Below are positions 37,512-47,178 of a DNA stretch of 64,000 nucleotides, piece after piece. The DNA lies in contig NZ_JASAMB010000018.1 in assembly GCF_029948125.1 (NCBI RefSeq), positions 1 to 64,000 of the forward strand, given 5' to 3'. Position numbers and translations under genes: made by a program. The stretch's first letter is position 1, and each line of letters starts with the position of its first letter. Origin of the DNA: Catellatospora sp. KI3 (GTDB lineage Bacteria > Actinomycetota > Actinomycetes > Mycobacteriales > Micromonosporaceae). The notes beneath the pieces were generated by a model. It saw only the letters and a program-made list of their open reading frames with translations. It did no database searches and was not told where the DNA came from.

Positions 37512-40051
37512 CCCTGGGCACCACCGTCGATCTAGACCGCGACGGTTTCGACCCCGCCCTCCGCTCCGCCCTCAGCAAGCTGGCCCGGGTGCCGCAACTG
37601 CTGGTGGCGTGCGACTACGACGGCACACTGGCGCCGATCGTGGAGGACCCGGCCGCGGCCGCGCCGCTGCCCGAGGCGGTCGCCGCGCTGCGATCGCTGG
37701 CCACGCTGCCGCAGACCACCGTCGCGGTGGTCTCCGGCCGGGCGTTGCGGGATCTGGCCGCGCTGTCGCGGCTGCCCAGCGAGGTCCATCTGGTCGGCAG
37801 CCACGGCTCCGAGTTCGACGTCGGCTTCGTGCAGCGCCTGGCCCCTGACCAGGTCGAGCTGCGCACCCGCCTGCAGCACGAGCTGGAGCGCATCGCCGCC
37901 GCCCACCCGGGCGTACGGCTGGAGAACAAGCCCGCCAGCATCGCGGTGCACCTGCGTACCGCCTCCCGCCCGGTCGCCTCGGCGATCACCGACGCGGTGC
38001 GCTGCGGCCCGGCCGCCTGGCCCGGCGTGCACACCACCGAGGGCAAGGAGGTCCTCGAACTGTCGGTGCTCGCCTCGCACAAGGGCACCGCCATCGACGA
38101 GCTGCGCCGCCAGGTCTCGGCCGGCGCGGTGCTGTTCATGGGCGACGACGTCACCGACGAGAACGCGTTCCGCAGCCTGTCCGGCAAGGACATCGGCGTG
38201 AAGGTGGGCTCGGGCGAGACGGCCGCCGGGCACCGGGTGCAGGACCCGCTGCAGGCGGTGCGCATCCTGGGGCTGCTGCTGGACACCCGGCGCAACTGGC
38301 TGTTCGGCGAGCGGGCGGTGCCGATCGAGCGCCACTCGATGCTGGCCGACGGCCGTACCGTCGCGCTGATCAGCCCGGACGCCCGGATGAGCTGGCTGTG
38401 CCACCCGCGCCCGGACTCGGCGGCGATCTTCGCCGACCTGCTCGGCGGCGCCCCGGCCGGCCACTTCAGCGTGGGCCCGCAGCGCGGCGGCCACCCGCTG
38501 GGCCAGCGCTACCGCAACGGCACGATGACCATCGAGACCCGCTGGTCCGGCCTGACCGTGACCGACTGGCTCGAGGGCGACAGCCTGATGCGGCGGCTGT
38601 CCGGCAACACCGTGGTGCGGGTCGAGTTCGCGCCCCGGCCGGAGTTCGGGCAGGTGCCGGTGCAGCTGCAGGCGCTCAGCGACGGCCTGCTGGTGCTCGG
38701 CACCAGCGAGCACCTGAGCCTGTACTCCCCCGGCGTGGAGTGGGACGTGGTCGACGACGGCGGGCACGACACCGCCCGCGCGGTGATCGACCTGGCCAAG
38801 CTCGGCGGTGAGGCGCTGCTGGAGATGCGCATGCGCAGCCACGACCTCACCCCGCACCCGCGCAGCACCACCGACCGCCTGGAGGCGGTCGAGCAGCCGT
38901 GGCGCGAGTGGGCCAACTCGCTGGAGCTGCCCACCGGCAGCGAGCGGGACGTGGTGCTGCGCAGCGCGCTGACGCTGCGCGGCCTGTGCCACTTCGAGGG
39001 CGGCGGCGTCATCGCGGCGGCCACCACCTCGCTGCCGGAGACGCTGGGCGGCATCCGCAACTGGGACTACCGCTTCTGCTGGCTGCGCGACGGCGCGATG
39101 ACGGTCAAGGCGCTGGTCGAGCTGGGCTCGCTGACCGAGGCCGAGTCGTTCCTGCGCTGGGTCGACGGCGTCGTCGAGCGCACCGGCGGGCACCCGGAGC
39201 GGCTGCACCCGCTCTACACCGTCGACGGGTACGAGCTCGGCCCCGAGGCCGTGATCGAGAGCCTGCCCGGGTACGCGGGCTCGCGCCCGGTCCGGGTCGG
39301 CAACGCCGCCAACAAGCAGCTCCAGCTCGACGTGTTCGGGCCGGTCGCCGACGTGCTGATGGCGGTCGCCGACCGCCGGGGCAAGATCCGCCACGAGGAG
39401 TGGCGGGTCATGGAGGCGATGGTGCAGGCGGTCAGCCAGCGCTGGCACGAGCCTGATCACGGCATCTGGGAGGCGCGCCTGCCACCGCGGCACCACGTGT
39501 ACTCCAAGGTCATGTCCTGGATGACGGTGGACCGGGGCCTGAAGGTGCTGGAGCGGCACACCAACGAGGAGCGGCCCGAGTGGGTCGAGCTGCGCGACCG
39601 GATCGCCGAGAACGTGCTGCACCAGGGCTGGCACGAGGGCACCAAGGCGTACACGGTGGCGTACGGGTTCCCGGAGATGGACGCGTCCAGCCTGTGGATC
39701 GGCCTGTCCGGCCTGCTCGCCGACGACGACCCGCGCTTCCTGGACACGGTGCTCGCGGTCGAGGCCGAGCTGCGCTCGGGACCGGTGGTGTACCGGTACA
39801 AGTGGGATGACGGCATGCCCGGCAAGGAGGGCGGCTTCCACATCTGCACGGCGTGGCTGATCGAGGCGTACCTGCGCACCGGCCGCCGCGCCGACGCCGA
39901 GGAGCTGTACGACCAGATGCTGGCCACGGCCGGCCCGACCGGCCTGCTGCCCGAGCAGTACGACCCGGACCTGGAGCGCGGGCTGGGCAACCACCCGCAG
40001 GCCTACAGCCACCTGGGCCTGATCCGCTGCGCCCAGCTCCTCTCGAAGTAG
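37508..40051 (+). CDS. Trehalose-6-phosphate phosphatase fused to GH15 glycosidase
   Basis: Two-domain protein of 847 residues. Residues 28-265 form a HAD-superfamily OtsB phosphatase, with the nucleophile and acid in D36-Y-D38-G-T, HLVGSHGSEF, and GDDVTDENAF. Residues 270-847 form an (alpha/alpha)6 GH15 glucoamylase/trehalase domain, recognisable by SMLADGRTVALISPDARMSWLC, TSLPETLGGIRNWDYRFCWLRDGA and GLSGLLADDDPRF. The phosphatase half completes trehalose synthesis with OtsA; the GH15 half may hydrolyse trehalose or maltooligosaccharides. Translation is coupled to otsA (ATGA). GH15 substrate specificity is inferred. Confidence 0.93.
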
Positions 40052-40059
40052 CCCTGAGG

Positions 40060-40112
40060 TAAGGAAGGGCCCCTTCTTATCGCTTTGCGAGGTAGAAGGG
40101 GCCCTTCTTAAC
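40060..40112 (+). repeat. Family-4 double-palindrome element, copy 2
   Basis: 53 bp beginning TAAGGAAGGG 9 nt after the phosphatase-GH15 stop codon and ending CCCTTCTTAAC. It has the same structure and the same orientation relative to the upstream gene as the copies at 30761, 47929 and 60770. Confidence 0.88.
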
Positions 40113-40129
40113 GCACCTGCGTTGTCCGA

Positions 40130-40166
40130 AGTTATAGCTGTGCCTATTATAGGTGCAGCTATAACT
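40130..40166 (+). promoter_or_regulatory. Near-perfect 37-bp palindromic operator
   Basis: Outer arms AGTTATAGCTG and CAGCTATAACT are exact complements. Between them CCTATTATAGG is a second palindrome around the same centre. In all, 32 of 37 positions are symmetric. It is AT-rich in a GC-rich region and ends 12 nt before the ATPase start, overlapping the likely promoter. The CTATA half-site occurs four times, as expected for two stacked dimers of a repressor. The cognate regulator is not encoded next to it. Confidence 0.8.
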
Positions 40167-40178
40167 GTGGGAGACGCC

Positions 40179-41648
40179 ATGGAGATCGATAAGCCGCAGC
40201 AGCTGCACGGCCGGGTCACCGAGTGGGACGAGCTGGCCGACTTCGTCTCGGCGCAGGTCACCGGCGCCACGCTCGGGCTGGTCTACGGCCGCCGCCGCCA
40301 GGGCAAGACCCTGATGCTGGAGCTGCTGGCCCGGCAGACCGGCGGCTTCTTCTTCGGCGCCACCCAGCAGAGCGAGCACCAGAACCTGGCCGACCTCGGC
40401 CGCGCCATCGCCGACCATCGCGGCCTGGGCGCCCCGCTGGCGCTGGGGAGCTGGCCCGAAGCGCTCGACGAGCTGGTGCGACTCGGCGCGGACAGCCCGT
40501 GCCCCGTCATCCTCGACGAGTTCCCCTACCTGGTGGCGTCCTCGCCCGGCCTGCCGTCCTACCTGCAGCAGACCCTCAGCCCGCTGGGCCGCGCCAAGCA
40601 GTACACCCAGGCGCGGCTGATCCTCTGCGGCAGCGCGCTGACCACGATGGCGACCCTGCTCAGCGCCAGCGCCCCGCTGCGCGGCCGGGCGGTGCTGGAG
40701 CTGGTGGTGCGGCCGTTCGGCTACCGGGAGGCGGCCGCGTTCTGGCGCCTGGACGATCCGGAGCTGGCGTTCAAGGTGCACGCGCTGGTCGGCGGGACCC
40801 CGGCGTACCTGGAGATGAGCGGCGGGGCCGGGCCGCGCGACCGGGCCGACTTCGACCGGTGGGTGCAGCGGCGGATCATCAACCCCGCCTCGGCCATGTT
40901 CCGCGAGGGCAGCCTGCTGCTGCGCGAGGACCCGTCCATCGCCGACCCGACGTCGTACGCGGCGATCCTGACCGCGCTGAGCGCGGGCCACGTGCGGCGC
41001 AGCGAGATCGCCGCCGACCTCGGCCGGCCCGCCACCTCGCTGGCGCACCTGCTCGACGGGCTGCAGGACATCGGACTGGTCGAGGCGGTGGACGACGCGC
41101 TGCGCCACCGGCGCACCGTCTACCGCATCACCGAACCCGTGGTCCGGCTGTACCAGCTGATCAGCGCGCGGCACGAGGCCGAACTCGTAGGCGGCCGCGC
41201 CGCCGACGTGTGGGCCCGCAACGCGGGCACCGTCCAGTCGAAGATCTTCGGGCCGCACTTCGAGGACCTGGCCCGGCAGTGGTGCCTGTGGCACGCCTCG
41301 CCCGAGACGCTGGGCGGGGTGGCCAGCCGGGTGCTGCCCAGCCAGCTCGCCTGCCGCAGCCACCAGACCGGCCACGAGCTGGACGCGGTGGTCTGGGAGG
41401 CGCGCCCCAACCAGGCCGACCGCATCGTGGCCGTCGGCGAGGCGAAGGCCACGACGGGCCCGGTCGGCGTCGCGGAGCTGGAGCGGCTGGAGCACCTGCG
41501 CACCATGCTGCCCGCCGAGGCCACGCCGGAACCCGTCCGGCTGATGCTGTTCAGCCGGGCCGGGTTCACGGCCGCCCTCACCGCCGCCGCCGGGCCCCGC
41601 GAGGACGTGGTCCTGGTCGACCTGGTCCGGCTCTACCAGGGCGAGTGA
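40179..41648 (+). CDS. AAA ATPase of the archaeal-ATPase/DUF234 type
   Basis: Protein of 489 residues. Residues 1-230 are a STAND-like P-loop ATPase: Walker A VYGRRRQGKTLM, Walker B CPVILDEFPYL and sensor LILCGSAL. Residues 270-350 are a winged-helix region (EIAADLGRPATSLAHLLDGLQDIGLV). The C-terminal part contains LDAVVW...AVGEAKATTG, resembling a PD-(D/E)xK nuclease core as in DUF234 proteins. ATG at 40179 has GGGAG upstream. It lies behind a striking palindrome and ends one base before the convergent cysG-like gene. Such ATPases are sporadically distributed and of unknown role, possibly defence or mobile-element related. Confidence 0.88.
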   Translation: MEIDKPQQLHGRVTEWDELADFVSAQVTGATLGLVYGRRRQGKTLMLELLARQTGGFFFGATQQSEHQNLADLGRAIADHRGLGAPLALGSWPEALDELVRLGADSPCPVILDEFPYLVASSPGLPSYLQQTLSPLGRAKQYTQARLILCGSALTTMATLLSASAPLRGRAVLELVVRPFGYREAAAFWRLDDPELAFKVHALVGGTPAYLEMSGGAGPRDRADFDRWVQRRIINPASAMFREGSLLLREDPSIADPTSYAAILTALSAGHVRRSEIAADLGRPATSLAHLLDGLQDIGLVEAVDDALRHRRTVYRITEPVVRLYQLISARHEAELVGGRAADVWARNAGTVQSKIFGPHFEDLARQWCLWHASPETLGGVASRVLPSQLACRSHQTGHELDAVVWEARPNQADRIVAVGEAKATTGPVGVAELERLEHLRTMLPAEATPEPVRLMLFSRAGFTAALTAAAGPREDVVLVDLVRLYQGE

Positions 41649-42842
41649 TCAGGCGGGCAGCACGCCGACGACATCGCCGATGACGACGATCGCGGGCGGG
41701 CGGAAGCCCTCGGCCAGGCTCGGCAGCTCGGCCAGGGTGCCGCGGACGGCCTGCTGGTGGGCGGTGGTGCCCTCCTGCACGAGCGCGGCCGGGGTGTCGG
41801 CGGGCCGCCCGTGCGCCAGCAGCGTCGCGGTGATCGCGGGCAGGTTCTTCAGGCCCATCAGCAGCACCAGCGTGCCGCGCATGCGGGCCAGCGCGGGCCA
41901 GTCGACCAGCGAGTCCGGGTGGTCCGGCGGGATGTGCCCGCTGATCACGGTGAACTCGTGCGCCACCCGGCGGTGGGTGACCGGCACCCCGGCGGCGGCC
42001 GGGACGGAGATCGCGCTGGTCACACCGGGCACGACGGTCACCGGGACGCCCGCCTCGGCGCAGGCCAGCACCTCCTCGCCGCCTCGGCCGAAGACGTACG
42101 GGTCGCCGCCCTTGAGCCGGACCACGAACTTCCCGCCCTTGGCGCCCTCGACCAGGATGCGGTTGATCTCCTCCTGCTGCGCGGCCGGGCCGTAGGGCAG
42201 CTTCGCCACGTCGACCAGCTCGACCTCGGGCCGCAGCTCGTCCAGCAGCAGGCCGGGCGCGAGCCGGTCGGCCACCACCACGTCGGCGGCGGCCAGCAGG
42301 CGGCGGCCCTTGACCGTGATCAGCTCCGGGTCGCCGGGACCGCCGCCGACCAGGGCGACCGTGCCCCGGTACGACTCCGACACGGTCTCGGTGTCGGTGG
42401 CCAGCAGCCCGGCCACCCGGTCGCGCACCGACATCGCCTTCTTCGGCTCGCCCCCGGCGAGCACCGCCACGGTGACGGTGCCGTGCCTGGCCACGGCGGG
42501 GGTCCACGCGGTGGCGGCGTGCCGGTCGTCGGCCCGTACGCAGAAGACGCGCCGCGCCGCCGCGGCGGCCGAGACCCGCTGGGCCGCCTCCGGATCGTCG
42601 ACGGCGACCTGGACCAGCCACGCGCCCTCGACGTCGTCCTCGGTGAAGGCGCGCCGCGCCCACTCCAGGCGCCCGGCGTCGGCCAGCCCGTGCAGCGCCG
42701 GGGTCAGCTCCGGCGCGACCAGCCGCACGCGGGCCCCGGCCGCCAGCAGCGCGGGCACGCGCCGCGTGGCGACGGCGCCGCCGCCGACCACCAGCACCGG
42801 CAGCCCGTCCAACCGCAACCCCAGTGGGTACAACTCAGACAC
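41649..42842 (-). CDS. cysG: Bifunctional siroheme synthase / uroporphyrinogen-III C-methyltransferase
   Basis: Makes precorrin-2 by SAM-dependent methylation and may oxidise it and insert iron to form sirohaem. The 397-residue product has an N-terminal NAD-binding precorrin-2 dehydrogenase/ferrochelatase domain (LPVLVVGGGAVATRRVPALL, residues 14-150) and a C-terminal methyltransferase (residues 155-397: VALVGGGPGDPELIT, KLPYGPAAQQEEIN, VVRLKGGDPYVFGRGGEE, PGVTSAISVPA). It is shorter than E. coli CysG (457). GTG at 42842 has AAGGGG five bases upstream. Together with cobT and cobQ it places tetrapyrrole genes nearby. Confidence 0.93.
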   Translation of the reverse strand: MSELYPLGLRLDGLPVLVVGGGAVATRRVPALLAAGARVRLVAPELTPALHGLADAGRLEWARRAFTEDDVEGAWLVQVAVDDPEAAQRVSAAAAARRVFCVRADDRHAATAWTPAVARHGTVTVAVLAGGEPKKAMSVRDRVAGLLATDTETVSESYRGTVALVGGGPGDPELITVKGRRLLAAADVVVADRLAPGLLLDELRPEVELVDVAKLPYGPAAQQEEINRILVEGAKGGKFVVRLKGGDPYVFGRGGEEVLACAEAGVPVTVVPGVTSAISVPAAAGVPVTHRRVAHEFTVISGHIPPDHPDSLVDWPALARMRGTLVLLMGLKNLPAITATLLAHGRPADTPAALVQEGTTAHQQAVRGTLAELPSLAEGFRPPAIVVIGDVVGVLPA

Positions 42843-42901
42843 GTCCACCCCTTGCCTCGCCCGGCCGCGCCCGCCCGCCACTCAAGCGTCCCGCCGACGC
42901 C

Positions 42902-42951
42902 GCCGACCCGTGTTCACCTTCGTTTACGAGTTGCGAACGAAGCGGGTCGGC
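42902..42951 (-). terminator. Hairpin after cobT
   Basis: GCCGACCCG pairs with CGGGTCGGC, and the interior contains a further TTCG/CGAA pairing. It lies between the cobT stop and the cysG start on the minus strand. Confidence 0.6.
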
Positions 42952-42975
42952 TCGGTGCCGGCGGATGGTGAGAGG

Positions 42976-44055
42976 TCAGGCCGCGGGGGCGATGTCGATG
43001 CTGTCGAAGGTGGCCATCTCGTGCAGTACGCGTACCGCAGCGGCCACCACCGGATAGGCGAGCACGGCGCCGGTGCCCTCGCCCAGTCGCAGGCCCAGGT
43101 CGAGCAGGGGTGCCAACTCCAGCCGCGTCAGCGCGACGTCGGCGCCCGGCTCGACCGAGCGGTGCCCCGCGATCATCGCATCCCGGCTGCCGGGGGCGAG
43201 CGCCGCGGCGGCCAGCGCGGCGGCGGCCGCGATCACCCCGTCGAGGATCACCGGCACCCGCCGCGACGCCGCGCCCAGGATGTACCCGGCCAGCGCCGCG
43301 TGCTCCAGCCCGCCGACCGCGCCGAGCACCGCGATCGGGTCCCGGGCCGGTTCGCCCTGCCAGAGGTGGGCGTGCAGGCTGAGCGCCTTGCCGATGACCT
43401 CGACCTTGCGCAGGTGGGTCGGCGCGTCGATGCCGGTGCCGTACCCGGTGACCAGGCCCGGCTCGCGGCCGGTGAACGCGGCGATGAGCGCGGCCGAGGC
43501 GGTGGTGTTGGCGATGCCCATGTCGCCGGTGAGCAGGATGCGGGCGCCGCCGTCGATGAGCCGGTGCGCGATCTGGATGCCCACCTCCAACGCGGCGGTG
43601 GTCTCGGCGCGGGTGAGCGCGGGCTCGACGGTCATGTCCCGGGTGCCCGCGCGGACCTTGGCCGGGATGAGCCCGCCGGCGGGCGGCACGTCGGCGGCGA
43701 CGCCGACGTCGACCACGGTGACCTGGACCCCGGCCTGGCGGGCCAGCGCGTTGACGGCGGCGCCGCCGGCCAGGAAGTTGCCGACCATCTGCGCGGTCAC
43801 CACCTGCGGCCAGGGCGTGACCCCCTGCGCGTGTACGCCGTGGTCGCCCGCGAAGATCGCCAGCTGGGCGGGTTCGAGCAGCGGCGGCGGGCAGACCCCG
43901 GCGAGCCCGGCGAGGCGCTCGGACAGCTCCTCCAGCGCGCCCAGGCTGCCCGCGGGCTTGGTCAGCCGGGCCTGCAGCGCGCGGGCCTGCTCGATCGCGG
44001 CGGCGTCGAGCGGACGCACCGACTCGATCGTTAGCCCCAGTAGCTCACTCGTCAC
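42976..44055 (-). CDS. cobT: Nicotinate-nucleotide-dimethylbenzimidazole phosphoribosyltransferase
   Basis: Makes alpha-ribazole phosphate for the cobalamin lower ligand. The 359-residue product shows family motifs: LTKPAGSLGALEELSERLAGL, FAGDHGVHAQGVTPWPQ, LLTGDMGIANTTASAAL, and the catalytic Glu expected in the C-terminal GLRLGEGTGA. Length is normal. GTG at 44055 has only a weak ribosome-binding site (GACGGA adjacent). It is monocistronic or leads into cysG after a hairpin. It is divergent from the PBP gene, with 110 bp between. Confidence 0.95.
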   Translation of the reverse strand: MTSELLGLTIESVRPLDAAAIEQARALQARLTKPAGSLGALEELSERLAGLAGVCPPPLLEPAQLAIFAGDHGVHAQGVTPWPQVVTAQMVGNFLAGGAAVNALARQAGVQVTVVDVGVAADVPPAGGLIPAKVRAGTRDMTVEPALTRAETTAALEVGIQIAHRLIDGGARILLTGDMGIANTTASAALIAAFTGREPGLVTGYGTGIDAPTHLRKVEVIGKALSLHAHLWQGEPARDPIAVLGAVGGLEHAALAGYILGAASRRVPVILDGVIAAAAALAAAALAPGSRDAMIAGHRSVEPGADVALTRLELAPLLDLGLRLGEGTGAVLAYPVVAAAVRVLHEMATFDSIDIAPAA

Positions 44056-44165
44056 TCCGTCAGCTCATCACGTCCCGTGTCGCCTTGCCGACTCGGGGGC
44101 AGAAAACGCCGCGTCTTTTACCGCTTTGAATCCGGATAAAGGGGACGCTGTTCTACTTTTATGGG

Positions 44166-46349
44166 GTGAAGCCGCTCAGCCGCCTCAAAGAGGCCCTTTC
44201 CGCCACGGGACGATTCGGGCCGATCATGCGATCCGGGCTGATCGCGGGCGTCGTCGTCGCCGCGGTCACCTACCCACTGGCCGCGGTGGGCGGCCTCGGC
44301 GTCAAGGCCGGCGCCGATTTCTACGACTCACTGCCGTCGCAGCTCAAGACCGTGCCGCCGGCGCAGACGAGCTACGTGTACGCCGCCGACGGCAAGACCC
44401 TGATCACGCTCTTCTACGAGGAGCACCGCAAGTACGCCCCCATCGCCGACATCTCGGAGAACATCCAGAAGGCGATCGTGGCCAGTGAGGACGGGCGGTT
44501 CTACCAGCACAACGGCGTCGACGCGAAGGGCATCGCGCGTGCGTTCGTGGCCAACCACACCGCGGGCGAGGTGTCGCAGGGCGCCTCGACCCTGACGATG
44601 CAGTACGTCCGGATGGCGCTGCGCGACGGCGCGCAGACCCCCAGCGAGGTCATGGCGGCGACCGAGCAGACCAGCCTCCGCAAGATCCGCGAGGCCCGCC
44701 TCGCGATCAAGCTGGAGCAGCAGATGTCGAAGATCGACATCCTGGAGCGGTACCTCAACGTGGCGTACTTCGGCCACCGCGCGTACGGCATCTTCGCCGC
44801 GTCGCAGATCTTCTTCTCCAAGCTGCCCGCAGACCTCACCCTGGCCGAGGCGGCGACCCTGGCGGGCCTGGTCAAGGCGCCCTCGGCGTACGACCCGGCG
44901 GGCACCGACCGCAGCGCGGCGACCCAGCGGCGCAACTACGTGATCGACCGGATGCGCGAGCTGAACTACATCACCCCCGACGTGGCGGAGAAGACGAAGA
45001 AGGAGCCGATCAGCCTCAAGATCACTGATCCGCCGAACGACTGCACCTCGGTGTCGGCGGCCCACAACAGCTGGGGCTTCTTCTGCGACATGTTCAAGAA
45101 CTGGTGGATCTCGCAGCCCGCCTTCGGGGCCAACCCAGGTGAGCGCGAGGACAACCTGCGCCGCGGCGGCTACAAGATCGTCACCTCGCTGGACCCGAAG
45201 GTCCAGGACATCGCGATGGACCACGTCACCAAGCGCCAGCCCATCGGCAGCTCGTACGCCCTCGGCGAGGTCGTGGTGCAGCCCGGCACCGGGCTGGTCA
45301 AGGCGATGGCGGTCAACCGCAACTACTCGCTGGACCAGGCCAACAACGGCACGCACACCGACCCGCTGCGCGCCGGCAAGATCAAGGGCAACTACCCGAA
45401 CACGGTGAACCCGCTGCTGGGCGGCGGCAACCTGCCCGGCTACCAGGCCGGCTCCACGTTCAAGATCTTCACGATGGTGGCGGCGCTCGACGCGGGCCTG
45501 AAGATGAACACCTGGTTCTACGCCCCGCACCGCTACCGCTCCATCTACTTCGCGGGCTGGGGCGAGCGCGGCTCCTGCGGCGGCGGCCACTGGTGCCCGG
45601 TCAACGCCAGCGGCGCGATGACCGGCAAGCACGCGATGTGGTCGGGCTTCGGCAAGTCGGTCAACACCTACTTCGTACAGCTGGAGCAGAAGGTCGGCGC
45701 GGACAAGGCGGTCCGCATGGCCGAGCGGCTGGGCCTGCACTGGCGTACCGACATCGACAAGCTGCAGGCGTCCCCGGCCAAGGCCAAGAGCTGGGGCTCG
45801 TTCACCCTGGGCGTCGCCGACACCACCCCGCTGGAGATGGCCAACGCGTACGCGACCATGGCGGCCGAGGGCAAGTACTGCGAGGCGCTGCCGGTCATCG
45901 GGATCACCAACCCCGACGGCAGCCCGGCCATGATGGACGTCAAGGGCAAGCAGGTCCCCGTGGCCACGCCCCGCTGCCGCCAGGAGGTCACCAAGGCGGT
46001 GGCCCGCGCCGCCACCGACGCCATGCGCTGCGTCACCGGGTACGGCGCCGCCAAGGGCTCCTGCGGCAACTGGTCCACCGCCCCCGGCGTGTACGGCATG
46101 GTCAAGCGGCCGGTGGCGGGCAAGACCGGCACCACCGACGACACCCGCGCGGCCTGGTTCGTCGGCTTCACCAAGGAGCTGGCCGCGGCGAGCTTCATGG
46201 CCGACCCGGACAACCCGTTCCACGTGACCGGTGACTGGAACTCCTGGAAGCCGATCGAGACCGTCTCGTACACCCTGCGCGACGCGCTGGAGGGCAAGCC
46301 GGTCAAGCAGTTCACCCCGCCGCCGGACTCGATCCTCGGCTCCAAGTAG
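44166..46349 (+). CDS. Bifunctional class A penicillin-binding protein
   Basis: Peptidoglycan glycosyltransferase/transpeptidase of 727 residues. One N-terminal anchor helix (SGLIAGVVVAAVTYPLAAV, about residues 23-41) precedes a GT51 domain with ASEDGRFYQHNGVD (catalytic Glu), GASTLTMQYVRM and LNVAYFGHRAYGI. The transpeptidase has GSTFKIF (nucleophile Ser), SVN and KTGTT. Cysteines cluster near residues 290-300 and 460-470, which is unusual for an extracytoplasmic enzyme and suggests disulfides. GTG at 44166 has no clear ribosome-binding site beyond GGG directly before it. A strong terminator follows. Confidence 0.95.
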   Translation: MKPLSRLKEALSATGRFGPIMRSGLIAGVVVAAVTYPLAAVGGLGVKAGADFYDSLPSQLKTVPPAQTSYVYAADGKTLITLFYEEHRKYAPIADISENIQKAIVASEDGRFYQHNGVDAKGIARAFVANHTAGEVSQGASTLTMQYVRMALRDGAQTPSEVMAATEQTSLRKIREARLAIKLEQQMSKIDILERYLNVAYFGHRAYGIFAASQIFFSKLPADLTLAEAATLAGLVKAPSAYDPAGTDRSAATQRRNYVIDRMRELNYITPDVAEKTKKEPISLKITDPPNDCTSVSAAHNSWGFFCDMFKNWWISQPAFGANPGEREDNLRRGGYKIVTSLDPKVQDIAMDHVTKRQPIGSSYALGEVVVQPGTGLVKAMAVNRNYSLDQANNGTHTDPLRAGKIKGNYPNTVNPLLGGGNLPGYQAGSTFKIFTMVAALDAGLKMNTWFYAPHRYRSIYFAGWGERGSCGGGHWCPVNASGAMTGKHAMWSGFGKSVNTYFVQLEQKVGADKAVRMAERLGLHWRTDIDKLQASPAKAKSWGSFTLGVADTTPLEMANAYATMAAEGKYCEALPVIGITNPDGSPAMMDVKGKQVPVATPRCRQEVTKAVARAATDAMRCVTGYGAAKGSCGNWSTAPGVYGMVKRPVAGKTGTTDDTRAAWFVGFTKELAAASFMADPDNPFHVTGDWNSWKPIETVSYTLRDALEGKPVKQFTPPPDSILGSK

Positions 46350-46354
46350 CAGCG

Positions 46355-46398
46355 ACGCCGAAGGGGCGCCCCGGGTCATCGGGGCGCCCCTTCGGCGT
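46355..46398. terminator. Bidirectional terminator, 18-bp perfect stem
   Basis: ACGCCGAAGGGGCGCCCC and its exact complement with an 8-nt loop lie between the convergent PBP and acetyltransferase genes, 5 nt after the PBP stop. Confidence 0.92.
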
Positions 46399-46401
46399 AT
46401 G

Positions 46402-47001
46402 TCAGCGCAGGTCGGCGGCGACTATGGACCACACTTCCAGGTCGACCCGGCCGCTGTGCACGTAGCCCGCGTTGCGCAGCAGGCCCTCGTAGGTGAAGCC
46501 CGCCTTCTCCGCCACCCGCCGCGAGGCGGTGTTGCCCGGCGCGACCCGCAGCTCGATGCGCTGGAAGCCGTGCTCCAGCACCAGCGCCAGGGCCAGCACG
46601 TCCACCGCCTCCGGCGCGATGCCCAGGCCGCGCGCGTCCGGCGACACCGCGTACGAGATCTCGGTGACCCGCCCCACCCAGTCGGTGCGCTTGGTCCACA
46701 GGCACCCGACCAGCTGCTGGTCCTCGCGCCGTACGACGCCGTAGTGGTCGCCCATGCCGCTGTCGCGCCGCTCCGCGGCCATCTCGGTGCACCAGGACCG
46801 GCCCTCGATCTCGCCGAACTCCTGCGGGAACGGCAGCCAGCGCTGCGTCTGCTTGTCAGCGAAGATGTCGGTCACCGGATCGGCGTCGGCGGCGGTCAGC
46901 GGCCGCACGTCCAGCCGCGGCGTCTGCACCGTGAGCGTCGGGAAACGGCGGATGGCGAGATTGCCTCGCCCGGCCACACCTGCGGTCAATAGGCTCGACA
47001 T
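46402..47001 (-). CDS. GNAT acetyltransferase, RimJ/RimL type
   Basis: Acetyl-CoA-dependent N-acetyltransferase of 199 residues. The GNAT core spans residues 22-195: TPRLDVRPLTAADADPV, VGCLWTKRTDWVGRVTEISYAV, the acetyl-CoA loop DARGLGIAPEAV, and RVAPGNTASRRVAEKAGFTYEGLLRN. It resembles ribosomal-protein or small-molecule acetyltransferases; the acceptor is not predictable. ATG at 47001 is preceded by GGAG with a 6-nt spacer. It is divergent from SURF1 across a region carrying a GCACCATAC repeat pair. Confidence 0.9.
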   Translation of the reverse strand: MSSLLTAGVAGRGNLAIRRFPTLTVQTPRLDVRPLTAADADPVTDIFADKQTQRWLPFPQEFGEIEGRSWCTEMAAERRDSGMGDHYGVVRREDQQLVGCLWTKRTDWVGRVTEISYAVSPDARGLGIAPEAVDVLALALVLEHGFQRIELRVAPGNTASRRVAEKAGFTYEGLLRNAGYVHSGRVDLEVWSIVAADLR

Positions 47002-47081
47002 GCATGACTCCATCGTCGGGGGTGGCGCGCCTGCCCTTGGCGTACCTGCATCAGGTAGAGCGCCCGGGGCGACTCGAAGTT

Positions 47082-47104
47082 GCACCATACCTGGTGCACC
47101 ATAC
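47082..47104. promoter_or_regulatory. Paired GCACCATAC sites, candidate operator
   Basis: GCACCA-TACC-TGGTGC is a perfect inverted repeat at 47082-47097. The nonamer GCACCATAC is also directly repeated at 47082 and 47096. It lies midway between the divergent GNAT and SURF1 genes. Confidence 0.5.
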
Positions 47105-47178
47105 GGTCGCCTGAGTGTCGGGTCAGCCGTTTGGGCGTGATAGAACTCACAACTCGGGCATACCCGTAGACTGCCCGG

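Noticed and set aside
37532-40270. A 912-codon minus-strand frame opposite the phosphatase-GH15 gene
   Set aside because: Antisense shadow; the plus-strand frame has HAD and GH15 motifs and is coupled to otsA.
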